DNA of 64,000 bases from CBDFGN01 sp965247065 (GTDB taxonomy: Bacteria; Bacteroidota; Bacteroidia; Cytophagales; Cyclobacteriaceae). Shown one piece after another: positions 46,074-55,312 of the stretch (within the stretch, counting starts at the first letter, position 1; each line of letters begins with the position of its first letter). Location of the stretch: NCBI GenBank assembly GCA_965247065.1, contig CBDFGN010000006.1, forward strand, positions 2,976,001-3,040,000, read 5' to 3'. Below the pieces are notes generated by a model. That model searched no databases. It saw only the letters and a list, made by a program, of their open reading frames with translations, and was not told the origin of the DNA. The position numbers and the translations under genes are program-made.

Positions 46074-46641
46074 ACAGTCAATAATATCTAATATTAGGGC
46101 CAATCAGCCTCCCCTGAAACGACTACCGCCAATTCCGCACTTCGCCTCCGGCAGGAAAGATCTGTTGGCCAAGTTCACATCCATTTTGGATCAGGTTTCG
46201 GTATTCTGGAGTGTACTTGACCAAAAAACCGAATTGGAGAACGTGATAAAGAACCGTTATCCAGATGTCAACACAATTTGCACCAACCTTGGGGGAATTT
46301 CGGCCCATATCGTCATGGAAAATGGCTTGGATCCAAAAAAACTTCAAAACGTGGATCTGACGATCTTAAATGGTGAATTTGGAGTAGCAGAGAATGGGGC
46401 GATTTGGGTTTCCGAAACCGATATGGTGGTAAGGGCCAGTGCTTTCATCACCCAGCATCTGGTCCTGGTACTACCCAAGGAGAACTTAGTTGAAAACATG
46501 CACCAGGCCTATGAGCGGATTGATTTGACTCAAGTTCCTTACGGCGTTTTTATAGCCGGGCCCTCTAAAACGGGTGACATCGAGCAGGTCCTGGTCACTG
46601 GTGCCCAGGGTCCCAGGAGCATGATGGTGGTGATGATGTAG
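46063..46641 (+). CDS. lutC: LutC (LUD-domain protein)
   Basis: About 192 residues from the ATG at 46063, overlapping the shifted end of lutB by 11 bases. LUD fold: VVRASAFITQHLVLVLPKEN-type strand, LTILNGEFGVAENGAIW, and the closing GPSKTGDIEQVLVTGAQGPR. Normal for LutC. Completes the lutABC operon with the same order as elsewhere. Confidence 0.88.
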   Translation: MEDKQSIISNIRANQPPLKRLPPIPHFASGRKDLLAKFTSILDQVSVFWSVLDQKTELENVIKNRYPDVNTICTNLGGISAHIVMENGLDPKKLQNVDLTILNGEFGVAENGAIWVSETDMVVRASAFITQHLVLVLPKENLVENMHQAYERIDLTQVPYGVFIAGPSKTGDIEQVLVTGAQGPRSMMVVMM

Positions 46642-46665
46642 AGTGGCTTGAGGTTCGGGTATCCA

Positions 46666-46746
46666 GGTTATGGCGGTCGGTTGGTTATAGCAGTCTGACG
46701 GTTATTGCGATCGGAGGACAACAATGGTCGGAGGGCTATAGCGGCC
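46666..46746. repeat. 17-bp minisatellite, five units
   Basis: 13-base cores start at exact 17-base steps (46666, 46683, 46700, 46717, 46734): GGTTATGGCGGTC, GGTTATAGCAGTC, GGTTATTGCGATC, a degenerate unit ending GGTC, and GGCTATAGCGGCC. The 4-base spacers vary (GGTT, TGAC, GGAG). Non-coding, between convergent lutC and a dehydrogenase gene. Same family as 25539-25585. Confidence 0.8.
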
Positions 46747-46876
46747 CAACCGGGGGTTAAAGAACCTTGGCTTTACTGACCATCATTTACGGCAAATCTT
46801 CTATCTGAGGCCTCCTTTGAAGCAAGCTTGGGCATTATTACAGGATACCGGTTTGACCACCTCAGGTAACGACCGG

Positions 46877-47824
46877 TCATGAAACGACATTCTGTGGATG
46901 ACCCCCAAAAAAACCTTGCACATTTTCAACGGCCGAATGCAAGAGCCTGCCACGGGCTTCCTTGCTTGCCCAGGCATTATGAGGTGTGATGAAGCAATTC
47001 TTAGCTGTCAACAATGGGTTGTCTGAGGCTGGGGGTTCGGTTGAAAGCACATCAAGTCCGGCGCCAGCGATCAGCCCTTCATTTAAGGCCCCCGCTAAAT
47101 CTTTTTCATGGATCAAGGGTCCCCGGCTGGTATTTATCAAAAAAGCAGATGGCTTCATTTTGCTGATAAGGGCCGCATCTACGAATCCTTCGTTTGCTTC
47201 TGTTAGCGGGCAATGAAGAGTGACGATGTCGGATTCCGAAAAGAGGTGGGACAAATCCTTGAAAACGTGTGCGGTATCTTTCTTGGGCATGGGATTATGG
47301 TAGATGACCCTCATTCCAAAGCCTGAGGCGATGCTAGCGACTTTGCCTCCAATCTGGCCCAAGCCCACAATACCCAGCGTTTTACCTGACAACTCGAATT
47401 GTTGTTTCTTAGAATAACTCCAATCAGGGCTCGTGACCCAGTCACCTGACCGAACGCTCTCATTGTTCAAACCGACCTGGTCGGCGAACTCCAGTATCAA
47501 AGCAAAGGCATGCTGCGCTACCGAGGCACTTCCATAACCGGGGACATTCGTCACCATAACATCGGCTTTCTGCGCAGCGGCGATGTCCACAATGTTAAAT
47601 CCGGTTGCGAGAACTCCTATGTATCGCAGGCTGGGCAAGGCTTCTATGGTCTTCGAGCTCAGAATTGTCTTGTTTGTTAAAATTATTTCAGTCCCCTCGG
47701 ATCGCTGCTGAACTAAATCCTCAGATGTTCGATCAAACACCCTAACCTCTCCTTGCTGTTCCAGGTCATGCCATGACAAATCTCCAGGGTTGAGAGTAAA
47801 ACCATCCAGTACTACAATTTTCAC
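46877..47824 (-). CDS. D-2-hydroxyacid dehydrogenase (hydroxypyruvate/glyoxylate reductase-like)
   Basis: About 315 residues from the GTG at 47822-47824 (VKIVVLDGFTLNPGDLSW, the usual family start); the frame extends to a GTG at 47869. NAD site LGIVGLGQIGGKVASIASGF, catalytic Arg in INTSRGPLIHEKDL, Glu region AGAGLDVLSTEPP and His in ITPHNAWAS. It reduces hydroxypyruvate, glyoxylate or similar 2-keto acids. It fits beside LutABC and the LarA-like gene in 2-hydroxy-acid metabolism. Confidence 0.88.
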   Translation of the reverse strand: MKIVVLDGFTLNPGDLSWHDLEQQGEVRVFDRTSEDLVQQRSEGTEIILTNKTILSSKTIEALPSLRYIGVLATGFNIVDIAAAQKADVMVTNVPGYGSASVAQHAFALILEFADQVGLNNESVRSGDWVTSPDWSYSKKQQFELSGKTLGIVGLGQIGGKVASIASGFGMRVIYHNPMPKKDTAHVFKDLSHLFSESDIVTLHCPLTEANEGFVDAALISKMKPSAFLINTSRGPLIHEKDLAGALNEGLIAGAGLDVLSTEPPASDNPLLTAKNCFITPHNAWASKEARGRLLHSAVENVQGFFGGHPQNVVS

Positions 47825-47869
47825 AGGCAATTTGGTTAGTGAGTGTTGCTGTTCATTTAAAACAGTCAC

Positions 47870-48287
47870 CAGGTTCTACCATTCATAAACTCGTACAAAT
47901 TCCACTCGAGGCATCTGTTGCTGATCGCGATTTTCATCTAGGGGCAGTGCGATTCCACGCTGTCAACCTAATAAAAAACAGATCAAAATTCAATGTCCCA
48001 ACCCCAAAGGTAGAGCCTCGCTGCCGCGTTCAATATTTAACTGAATTACGGCTACACGGTATTCCACGCCGGACCGATTTTTAATATTTGGAATTGGATT
48101 CTAAATTTAGAACTTCAAGACATTAAACTCGGAGAAGTACAGCTTGGCGGAAGGCCATTCCAAAGTCCATAGGGCATGGATTTCCGAGGCAATCCGGCAC
48201 CGCTAGAGCATGTAGTTGATCACAAGCAAATTGGAATCAATTGACTTCAATTAGAGTATAATTACTGATAGACCCTAAATCCTCGTC
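47870..48287. other. Intergenic, divergent promoter region
   Basis: 418 bases between the divergent dehydrogenase and sulfatase genes. No supported gene or repeat. It should carry both promoters; no clear consensus was found. Confidence 0.4.
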
Positions 48288-49794
48288 ATGAACCATCATT
48301 CAGCTATTCTGATCTCAATTGTACTTTTTGGGTCCTGCAATCAAGCCACCATCGAACAAATAAATGATGACCCGGTCTCCGGCCTGGCCTTAGCCTCGAT
48401 TCCCGGATCCGAGCCGAAGAATGTAATTTTCATTTTGAGCGACGATCACCGGTACGATTTCATGGGGTTCACTGGAAAGGTGCCTTGGCTAAAAACTCCC
48501 CACCTGGATCGAATGGCTAGTGAAGGCATTTACTATACTAATGCCTTTACAGCTACCTCCCTGTGCTCTCCCAGCAGGGCATCTATATTGACCGGGCTTT
48601 ACCCGCATGCCCACTCCGTAGTCGATAATTCCGCACCTGTTCCGGAGGATCTGATTTTTTTCCCTCAATACTTGCAGGAGGCTGGATACGAAACGGGATT
48701 TTTCGGGAAATGGCATATGGGTCATGCCACCTCCGATCCACGCCCTGGCTTTGATCACTGGGAAAGTTTCAGGGGTCAAGGAGATTATTACAACCCTGAA
48801 TTAAACATTAACGGCGAGGTAATCAAGTATGATGATTCAACTTACGTGACCGACCTGCTCACGGAGCACGCCGTGAAATGGCTTGAGGATAGGGAGAGTA
48901 CCAGGCCCTTCTTGTTGTACCTGTCACACAAGGCCGTCCACGCACTTTTTCGTCCCGCCAGCCGCCACGCCGGCATGTACGCTACTGAGGATTTGGTTTT
49001 CCCGCCCACTTATTATCAAACTGCAACGGATGAGTACCAACAACTCGGATGGCCGGAGTGGGTCAAGGCTCAAAGAAACAGCTGGCATGGAGTCGATGAT
49101 ATGTATCATGGGAAGCACGATTTTGAAAGTTTCTTTTAAGAAATACTGCGAAACTCTAGGCGCCTTGGATGAAAGCGTAGGAACGATGCTGGATTACGTT
49201 AAAAGCAATGATCTAGCCGGTAATACGGTGGTAATTTATATGGGAGATAATGGCTTTTCGTTTGGAGAGCACGGTCTCATTGATAAACGCCAATTTTATG
49301 AGGAATCGGCCAAAATACCTTTCCTATGGTGGGAAAATGGACGGAACGCTGGCCACACCATTAAGAAGATGATCCAAAATATTGATATTGCCCCAACCAT
49401 TTTGGAGCTTGCCGGGTTGAAGGCCCCTGACTACATGCACGGTCTCTCCATTGTTCCCACATTGAGCGGAGAGGACATCGCTTGGAGAGACAGGATCTAT
49501 TACGAATACTACTGGGAATACTATTTTCCTCAAACACCCACGGTGCATGGAATAAGAACTGACAAGTACAAGTATATGCAGTACCACGGTATCTGGGACG
49601 CGAATGAGCTATACGATCTGGAGAATGATCCTAGCGAAATGTATAACTTGATCAAAAGTCCTGAGCATCAAGAGATTATTAGTCAATTTCGGGAAGAGAT
49701 CTACGACTGGCTTGAAAATACCGATGGAACCCAAATTCCGCTCAAGCGCTTGATCGGAACCAAAGGAGACAATCGATTCAAAGGGTATTATTAG
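48288..49794 (+). pseudogene. Type I sulfatase, lipoprotein, one-base frameshift
   Basis: The first frame gives a lipoprotein signal (IVLFGSC), NVIFILSDDHRYDFMGF, the formylglycine motif CSPSRASILTGLYPHAHS and FFGKWHMGH, stopping at TAA 49137-49139 after HDFESFF. The second frame continues KKYCETLGALDESVGTMLDY, VIYMGDNGFSFGEHGLIDKR and the C-terminus to TAG at 49794. The break lies in a run of four T before AAG; one T fewer restores a protein of about 500 residues. Both metal-binding ends are intact. Real mutation or homopolymer error. Confidence 0.87.
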
Positions 49795-49867
49795 AGATAA
49801 TGTTTTCCCTTTCTGGCACGGCTATGAATTTTGGATTCAGATTTTTTTCAAAAAAGCTAAATAACCT

Positions 49868-49875
49868 TATTTTTG
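49868..49875 (+). promoter_or_regulatory. Candidate Bacteroidota -7 promoter box
   Basis: TATTTTTG, fitting TAnnTTTG, about 50 bases before the sterol-desaturase-family ATG. No clear -33 box. Confidence 0.35.
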
Positions 49876-49925
49876 CGCAATCGTTCGTGGATTTGGTCCT
49901 ACATTCTTAACTATCCTAATTTGTC

Positions 49926-50843
49926 ATGGAACTGGATTTAGTATACAGATTTGCCCTCACGTACCTTTATCCCATATATATTGCCTTAATCGTCTTTGAG
50001 TTTCTTGCCGCTCGAGATAATTATGATATCAAAGAATCGCTATCGGGCTTCGTAATCGCAGCCGTCTCTTCAGTAGTAGCAGCCACTACCAAGATTATGG
50101 CCCTTGGAGTATTCTTTTTCATTTTCGAATTGTTTAAGCCCATCAGATTGGACCTATTCGGATACGAATCGTTTGGCTGGGTCTGGTACATTTGGGTGGT
50201 GGTAATAATTTTTGATGATTTCAACTTTTACTGGCATCACCGATTGAGTCACAGCATCCGATTGCTATGGGCGGCTCATGTCCCTCACCACAATGCCAAA
50301 ACTTTCAACCTTACCGTATCGATCCGCAATGGCTGGTTTATCACCCTTTATAAACCGGTGTTCTGGTTGTGGATGCCACTGGTCGGATTTGAACCCGGAA
50401 TGATTGCCATTGCCCTTATTATTAATGCGGCCTATCAATTTTTCCTTCACTCCCAACTCGTACCATCCCTGGGCTGGTTTGAAAAAGTGTTCAACACCCC
50501 ATACATCCATGTTGTCCATCACAGTTGCAACATAGAGTACCTTGATAAGAACCATGGCGGTATTCTCATTGTTTGGGACAAGATCTTCGGCACGTTTCAA
50601 GATGTGATTCCAGGATTGAAACCCGAATACGGGGTTCTCAAAGGACCCGAATCCTACAATCCTTTTTGGGCCAACGTGCACGAATTTTCAGCTATTTGGC
50701 ACGACGTAAAAAAAGCCAAAGGTTGGAAAAACAAATTTAAGCATATCTTCTATCCACCCGGATGGAGTTACGACCAATCCACCAAAACTGCTCGCCAGCT
50801 TCAGGCCGAATTGAAAAAAGAAAGGGAAAGAAAGGCCGCCTAA
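49926..50843 (+). CDS. Fatty acid hydroxylase / sterol desaturase family protein
   Basis: 305 residues with about 5-6 membrane helices. The His-box di-iron ligands are visible: FYWHHRLSHSIRLLWAAHVP, HHNAKTFN and HVVHHSCNIEYLDKNHGG. These integral-membrane oxygenases hydroxylate or desaturate lipids using O2. A Lys/Arg-rich tail ends the protein. The lipid substrate is unknown. Two small membrane proteins are encoded just downstream. Confidence 0.88.
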   Translation: MELDLVYRFALTYLYPIYIALIVFEFLAARDNYDIKESLSGFVIAAVSSVVAATTKIMALGVFFFIFELFKPIRLDLFGYESFGWVWYIWVVVIIFDDFNFYWHHRLSHSIRLLWAAHVPHHNAKTFNLTVSIRNGWFITLYKPVFWLWMPLVGFEPGMIAIALIINAAYQFFLHSQLVPSLGWFEKVFNTPYIHVVHHSCNIEYLDKNHGGILIVWDKIFGTFQDVIPGLKPEYGVLKGPESYNPFWANVHEFSAIWHDVKKAKGWKNKFKHIFYPPGWSYDQSTKTARQLQAELKKERERKAA

Positions 50844-50980
50844 GGTCCGCTTTTACCTCCACCCGAGTCAGTCACTACCGATTGCCCAAAGCGTGGGCAG
50901 CCTAACTCAGTAATCCTGCTTTTTCTTGGGTTACCTTTTGGCCTATTAGCCAATAACAACGAAAACTAAAACTAAAGACG

Positions 50981-51142
50981 ATGACAGCGATAATTCAATG
51001 GTTTAGTAATCTGGAGACTACAGAACTCATTCTCTTGATAGGCAGTGGACTGATTTTGGCAGGGGGACTCGGAGGATGGATCTTGGCCGAAGAATACAAG
51101 GTTAGAAAGCTTAAAAAGAACAATTGGAACAAAAAGTTTTGA
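50981..51142 (+). CDS. Small membrane protein, 53 residues
   Basis: ATG at 50981. One hydrophobic helix (ELILLIGSGLILAGGLGGWI), then a strongly basic tail (KVRKLKKNNWNKKF). Not recognised. The form, a single helix with positive tail, and the position after the hydroxylase gene on the same strand support a real gene, perhaps an accessory subunit. Confidence 0.5.
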   Translation: MTAIIQWFSNLETTELILLIGSGLILAGGLGGWILAEEYKVRKLKKNNWNKKF

Positions 51143-51189
51143 ATGAAGCTTAAAGAATCGAATAGCCTCGCGTCTCAAATATTTGAATT

Positions 51190-51342
51190 ATGACACCGTT
51201 AGCACACAAATCTAAAATTCCGGCCAGTCGAGATTGGTCATTCGGCGGATCCGATACCAGCGTTGCCGTGGGGCGAATCATCGCAGGCGTTATTGCAGTG
51301 ACGATGATGTCGTTAATGATCCTGGGAATGTCTGTAGGCTAA
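51190..51342 (+). CDS. Small membrane protein, 50 residues
   Basis: ATG at 51190, 47 bases after the previous small gene. A polar start (HKSKIPASRDWSFGGSDTS) leads to one C-terminal helix (RIIAGVIAVTMMSLMILGMS). Not recognised. Two tandem short single-helix genes are more likely coding than chance, but no family supports it. Confidence 0.4.
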   Translation: MTPLAHKSKIPASRDWSFGGSDTSVAVGRIIAGVIAVTMMSLMILGMSVG

Positions 51343-51634
51343 TCTTAAGAGATTTTGGCTGAATATCGATCATCCAACATCCATCAAGAAATGTTGAGTA
51401 AATCACAAGACCCAAACTATAAATTGTAAATCTAAGAATGTCCTCGGAAAGATCACCCATGCGGCTGTTTCGAATTTGTCGCTTAAGATTTAGAATGTAA
51501 CAGATCTTCAATATTCTCGCCCGCGCGTAGCCTCTTCGCGGTAGCCAGGCCTTAATCAATGTTCAATGTTCAATTCATCGGTTGCATTATCCCGCACCCA
51601 GGCCTAACTTATTAGTTTCAAATCAAAGCAATCA

Positions 51635-52429
51635 ATGGATTTACAACTTAACGATAAAGTTGCGGTCATTACGGGTGGAAGCCGGGGCATCGGTTTGGCA
51701 GTGGCCCATGGACTTGCCGAGGAAGGTGTTAGCGTTGTTTTGGTCGCCCGCGATCAAGCCCGACTGAACGAGGCAACTAAAAGCATAACAGAGCAGCACG
51801 ATGTGCGAGCCACCGGAGTGTCAGCCGACGTCAGCAAGAACTCGGACTTTGAGATGTTGGCTAACCACATAAAGGAGGAATTTGACGGGGTTGACATTCT
51901 GATCAACAATGCCGGAGTAGGAAGTGATGAAACGATTATGGAGGCCCCGGATGAGAAATGGCAGTATTACTGGGATCTCCATGTAATGGCGGCAGTCCGG
52001 ATGTCTCGGGCGATAGTGCCTGAAATGAGAAAGAAAGGTGGAGGGGTGATACTAAACAACTCATCTATCTGCTCCTCCCAGCCGCTTGGTTATGAACCTA
52101 TTTATAACACTACTAAGGCCGCACTCTCCATGTTCACCAAATGTCTGGCCAATGAGCTCATCCCTGAGAATATCAGGGTTAACACTATCAATCCAGGCCT
52201 TATCCTGACTCCAGACTGGGTCAACACAGCTACCAACCTGGGAGAAAAAGAAGGCCTTACCGCCGAGCAGTACCTTGATAGACTTGCCAAGCAAAATACT
52301 CCAATCGGTAGGTTTGGTACACCCGAGGAATTGGCAAGGTTTTTCGTTTTCCTCTGCTCACCGGCGGCAAGCTACTCAGTGGGCTCCACCTATTATGTGG
52401 ATGGCGGCTGGCTTAAAGTAGTTCAATAG
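51635..52429 (+). CDS. Short-chain dehydrogenase/reductase
   Basis: 264 residues. TGGSRGIGLAVAHGLAEEG cofactor site, VARDQARLNEATK after strand 2 (Arg suggests NADPH), NNAGVGSDE, catalytic NNSSICSSQ and YNTTK, then NTINPGLILTPDW and YYVDGGWLKVVQ. Probable 3-oxoacyl reductase-like or sugar dehydrogenase SDR; substrate unknown. Stands alone, upstream of a convergent LarA-like gene. Confidence 0.85.
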   Translation: MDLQLNDKVAVITGGSRGIGLAVAHGLAEEGVSVVLVARDQARLNEATKSITEQHDVRATGVSADVSKNSDFEMLANHIKEEFDGVDILINNAGVGSDETIMEAPDEKWQYYWDLHVMAAVRMSRAIVPEMRKKGGGVILNNSSICSSQPLGYEPIYNTTKAALSMFTKCLANELIPENIRVNTINPGLILTPDWVNTATNLGEKEGLTAEQYLDRLAKQNTPIGRFGTPEELARFFVFLCSPAASYSVGSTYYVDGGWLKVVQ

Positions 52430-52600
52430 AAGGTGAAGCCTCAACAATGAGGGGTGGCTGTCCACAACCGGGATGCGGAACGCCCCTTGCCTGATGCTAC
52501 CTGATTTCCAAAATAGTAAGGAAACCGGCCGCACCAGCGATTAAGTGCATTCGCAGAATTCTGGATTTTTTCAAAGGGGTCATTTTGAGAGCACCAGAGC

Positions 52601-53998
52601 TCATGCCCCGCCTTTATCATTAACCAGCTCAGGTATTCCATAGGGTCCGTCTTTGAGTAGAAGGATCTCCGGGGGTTGAGCTTTGGACCTTTTCATTGCG
52701 AAGCTGAGGCTTTCCTTAAGCATTGTCTTGATCAGGCTTCCCGGAGCTTGTCCATTCGCTTTGCCGCCGGGAACAAATTGCCAACCGCTTAGGCCCGGTA
52801 ACTTGCTGAAATCTTCCGGAGGAATCTCCACACCCAGGTAGAGGAGATGATCTGAACTGCCCATAACATCCAAGACCTTGCACCACATTTGAACCTGCCA
52901 TTGCTCCTGTATGAAGTTCCAGCCAGGCTCACTTATCATTTCAGCAAAGCGGTCCTTTCCGTTATCATTCAAAAGTTCCAGACATTGCTTATAACCATTG
53001 CCACCAATGGGATCGGCATCGGTATTCTTGGCCACAATTATGATCTGGCCCCCAGGCTTCAATGCCTTAGATGCTTCAATCGCAGCTTTGCCGGCCTGGT
53101 AATGGTTAATACCAACGAAACCGGCTGGAACAATGACTATATCATAGAGCTTTTGCAGAGGAATCTTCACGTACCGCCGGATCATCTTTACTGCCTCCAA
53201 ATGAGCCTTGATCAAATCGCCGGCGAAAATACCCGTTATTCTCATCCTGTCGTCCAGGGTGGCATTGACTAAAAAGTCACAGCCGGCCATTCTGGCCACT
53301 TCAAGCGCCTCATCGTTAAGGGGGTTGCCTTTTAGAACCAGGTCGGCTGCCAATTTTGAGCTTAAAAATTTGGCTCCATGAAACAGCGTGAGCGTTTCCT
53401 TGCCGACAATTCCTGGGCATATCCCCTTGCGGCCTCCTGAAGCTCCCGCCATGAAATGACTCTCTACCAACCCGGTGACTATTTTTAGATCCGACTGCAG
53501 GTATAGTTTATTGATCTTGACTATCGATCCCGTGCTGGTCTGCCCAAGATCAACAAGCTGTTCCTCATCGTCGTATTCATGGTTAATCACTCTTACCGAT
53601 TCCAAACCATTTTTCCTGAGACTTAGCATCTCTTCCGCTTCATCCGGGGTCATATTACGGTGAGATCCGGCCCCAATTAATACGGTTATTTGAGTTTCCG
53701 GGAAACCGGCCCGCTTCAAGGCGCCGATAAGGCGGCAAATAAGGCCATTTTGGCCCGAATAGGGAACGGGCCGAGTATTATCCGAGACCACTATTACGAC
53801 CGTTGCTGAAGGATTTCCAGCCAATTTATCGGCGGCAATTTCAACTAGGGGCTTGGCTCCTATAGGATTCTGTAGTGCCTGTTCAATGGCATCAGGAAGC
53901 AACACCGGATCCGGCGCCAACCACATACCCTTAATATCTACCTGTATTGGGAGGTCCAGGTCAACTTGCTCTGAGCCGTATTGAACAGAGAATATCAT
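52601..53998 (-). CDS. LarA-like nickel-pincer racemase/epimerase (DUF2088)
   Basis: 465 residues. N-terminal DUF2088 region VVSDNTRPVPYSGQNG and LIGAGSHRNMTPDE (LarA GxHR site), then the central LVESHFMAGASGGRKGICPG with the His and the Lys that in LarA carries the pincer cofactor, and FHGAKFL. The family interconverts the configuration at C2 of hydroxy acids (lactate, malate, sugar acids). LarB, LarC and LarE, which make the cofactor, are not in the window. With the IlvD-type dehydratase near, an aldonate 2-epimerase role is possible. Confidence 0.85.
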   Translation of the reverse strand: MIFSVQYGSEQVDLDLPIQVDIKGMWLAPDPVLLPDAIEQALQNPIGAKPLVEIAADKLAGNPSATVVIVVSDNTRPVPYSGQNGLICRLIGALKRAGFPETQITVLIGAGSHRNMTPDEAEEMLSLRKNGLESVRVINHEYDDEEQLVDLGQTSTGSIVKINKLYLQSDLKIVTGLVESHFMAGASGGRKGICPGIVGKETLTLFHGAKFLSSKLAADLVLKGNPLNDEALEVARMAGCDFLVNATLDDRMRITGIFAGDLIKAHLEAVKMIRRYVKIPLQKLYDIVIVPAGFVGINHYQAGKAAIEASKALKPGGQIIIVAKNTDADPIGGNGYKQCLELLNDNGKDRFAEMISEPGWNFIQEQWQVQMWCKVLDVMGSSDHLLYLGVEIPPEDFSKLPGLSGWQFVPGGKANGQAPGSLIKTMLKESLSFAMKRSKAQPPEILLLKDGPYGIPELVNDKGGA

Positions 53999-54027
53999 AT
54001 TGATAACTCATCCTATGCACCGCTAAA

Positions 54028-55116
54028 TTAACGGTACACATACTCTAAAACACCGCCGGTTATTTCCGAGGCGCCAATGAATATACCTACCCCTAAAGTT
54101 ATGTTGAATAAAGACAAACGGCTAATGGCATAGGGCAAGGCACTAACATTTACCAGCCCAAATGCCGCTGCCAGAAGAACTCCTGACACGACGAACAGGC
54201 TAAACGAGGGGGCCACCAGTAAGGCTGCCAGAGAAACGACCAGGCCGGCCAATCCATAAGGAAGAACCCGGTTAAATCCTATCCTCGAGACGGTTCCTGA
54301 AACCGCAAACGCCAAGATGGCAGCAAATCCAAGCAGTCCAAAAGATAAATAGCCCCCCATAAGAGATGACGAGGAAAAACTGCTAGCCAATTTCTCCGGA
54401 ACATACTCTACAAGAAAGGCCTTGCCCACACCCAGCAAGAAGCCAACCAGGATGATAGCCAAATAGCCCAAAGCATTGACGCCCATACCACCTTGATCAC
54501 CCATTTCAGTACGTCTGGTGGCCACCTCGGCCGAAGAAACCCTCTGAAATACGTAACCAGTACCGGCGATCAGTATGCCCCCTACAACGAAAGTCATCGT
54601 ATCTCCAAAAAATTGCACCAACTGGACAACAAGGGGTTCAAGGGCATAAATCAGTTCAGTAACCAAAAACAGAAAACCCATTACCACAGGCAGCTTTTTG
54701 GTTGGTGCAAATGAGTTTATCATGGAAATCGCGGGGCTAACAAATATATTCATTGCCACCAGCCATAATACGATCATGTAAGGCAGAAACGCCTTTATTT
54801 GGTTTAAGGGTCCAGCTGCTAGAATTGAAGCCACAACCATAAATACCATCGCCGTAGCCCCGATTCCGACTGAGAATACCAGAAAGAACTTCCCACTTCT
54901 TTTGATGATTAAATCGGCTAGCATCCCAGCCAACGGTGGAACCACTACCAGTACCACCCCCTTGGCTATTATCAGGAACACAGCCAAATCATTGAAATTG
55001 AACTTTTCGAGTAAATTAGGCTGATATTCATGATAAGCAATCCAGCTAACCGCTACCGCGGCACTTAAAGCCGCCAGGCTATATATTTCAGGCCATTTCA
55101 ATTCAGAAGTGTTCAT
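54028..55116 (-). CDS. MFS-like transporter
   Basis: 362 residues with 10-12 membrane helices, short for the family. Seen: VPPLAGMLADLIIKRSGKF (MFS motif A-like between helices 2 and 3), a second-half ILAFAVSGTVSRIGFNRVLP and Gly-rich helices. Directly downstream of the LarA-like gene on the same strand (29 bases), so the carrier may import its substrate. Confidence 0.75.
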   Translation of the reverse strand: MNTSELKWPEIYSLAALSAAVAVSWIAYHEYQPNLLEKFNFNDLAVFLIIAKGVVLVVVPPLAGMLADLIIKRSGKFFLVFSVGIGATAMVFMVVASILAAGPLNQIKAFLPYMIVLWLVAMNIFVSPAISMINSFAPTKKLPVVMGFLFLVTELIYALEPLVVQLVQFFGDTMTFVVGGILIAGTGYVFQRVSSAEVATRRTEMGDQGGMGVNALGYLAIILVGFLLGVGKAFLVEYVPEKLASSFSSSSLMGGYLSFGLLGFAAILAFAVSGTVSRIGFNRVLPYGLAGLVVSLAALLVAPSFSLFVVSGVLLAAAFGLVNVSALPYAISRLSLFNITLGVGIFIGASEITGGVLEYVYR

Positions 55117-55216
55117 AATGTTGGATGCACGTGCATAGGTTTAACAAAGAACTAATATGGATATTTACTTCAAAACATTCAAAAAGGTTTAATGGTTATG
55201 GGCAAATGGATTGATG

Positions 55217-55264
55217 GATGAATGGAGTGTTGGATAAATGGAGTGTTGGATTAATGGGTTGATG
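55217..55264. repeat. 16-bp tandem repeat
   Basis: Two near-identical units GATGAATGGAGTGTTG and GATAAATGGAGTGTTG followed by a degenerate third, in the 196-base gap between the MFS gene and TctC. Confidence 0.75.
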
Positions 55265-55312
55265 GGGATGGGATTCTGTTGACTGTTTCCTGTTTTTCAT
55301 TAGTTTTACCTC

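Noticed and set aside
46666..46746. CRISPR array
   Set aside because: Units are 17 bases with 4-base spacers, and no cas genes are in the window.
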